This document shows, piece by piece, positions 32,981-33,079 of a DNA stretch of 33,079 bases (positions within the stretch are counted from its first letter, which is position 1; every line of letters starts with the position of its first letter). The position numbers and the translations under genes are program-made. The notes beneath the pieces are model-generated. The model was given only the letters and a program-made list of their open reading frames with translations. It was not told the origin of the DNA and ran no database searches. The stretch is from Sulfurovum sp. (GTDB lineage Bacteria; Campylobacterota; Campylobacteria; Campylobacterales; Sulfurovaceae): the NCBI GenBank assembly GCA_027081115.1, contig JALWLD010000116.1:1-33079 (forward strand), given 5' to 3'.

Positions 32981-33079
32981 ATGACTGAACTGCAAAAGTG
33001 TGCCAAAGAGGCTATAGGTCTTATGGATCTTACAACATTAAATGATGATGATACAGATGCAAAGGTTATAACGCTGTGC
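32981..33079 (+). CDS. deoC: Deoxyribose-phosphate aldolase DeoC (5' part only)
   Basis: The first 33 codons run off the right edge. [20 protein letters not shown] followed by [13 protein letters not shown] is nearly the same as the start of E. coli DeoC, including the [12 protein letters not shown] stretch. The enzyme cleaves 2-deoxyribose 5-phosphate to glyceraldehyde 3-phosphate and acetaldehyde. AGGAGAG at 32971-32977 sets the start. Confidence 0.9.
   Translation, partial: MTELQKCAKEAIGLMDLTTLNDDDTDAKVITLC

Overview
The window looks like a chromosomal segment of a Campylobacterota bacterium, most like the Sulfurovum/Sulfurimonas group. The evidence is an AT-rich backbone, extended TGnTATAAT -10 boxes without clear -35 boxes, a ubiX-coaD-tmk-hisS operon, AcnB as the aconitase, and two genes that fit the alternative spermidine route known in this phylum (biosynthetic arginine decarboxylase and carboxynorspermidine dehydrogenase). 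The assignment rests on reading the proteins, not on a database search.

Backbone, left part (1-16249). A rodA gene runs off the left edge on the minus strand. It is followed by pgeF (+), a DUF2461 gene translationally coupled to a carboxynorspermidine dehydrogenase gene (-), an AEC permease (-), a DedA protein (+), an aspartate aminotransferase (-), cysE and speA (-), and a divergent four-gene Mla/MCE lipid-transport operon (+). After a decayed gene remnant come ubiX-coaD-tmk-hisS (-), tRNA-Gly(TCC) and a 47-residue lipoprotein.

Accessory island (about 16356-23789). A 16-bp copy of the 3' end of tRNA-Leu(CAA) lies at 16356-16371, and the intact tRNA-Leu lies at 23771-23855. The segment between them therefore looks like an island at a tRNA attachment site. 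It holds an integron-type gene-cassette array without an integrase (a CALIN): six single-gene or two-gene cassettes, each ending in an attC-like imperfect hairpin bounded by AAC...GTT. A GC-rich, ORF-less, strongly structured 182-bp cassette is inserted at three G^TT junctions in three identical copies. The cargo is one unrecognised acidic protein, a candidate HEPN (RX4H) protein, an alpha/beta hydrolase, a two-gene unit with an HEXXH metallopeptidase, a zinc-ribbon protein and a small three-helix membrane protein. A 31-bp imperfect direct repeat flanks the array on both sides, and a DUF2958 gene typical of mobile elements lies at the right end.

Backbone, right part (23771-33079). After tRNA-Leu come ftsK, acnB (each followed by a hairpin terminator), a parallel beta-helix lipoprotein, a DUF5329 protein, a very short gene remnant, a phospholipase D/cardiolipin-synthase-like lipoprotein on the minus strand, and the first 33 codons of deoC at the right edge.

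The most novel content is the cassette array: integron-like modules in a phylum where I recall few integrons, a repeated non-coding cassette, no integrase in view, and cargo with features of defence systems.
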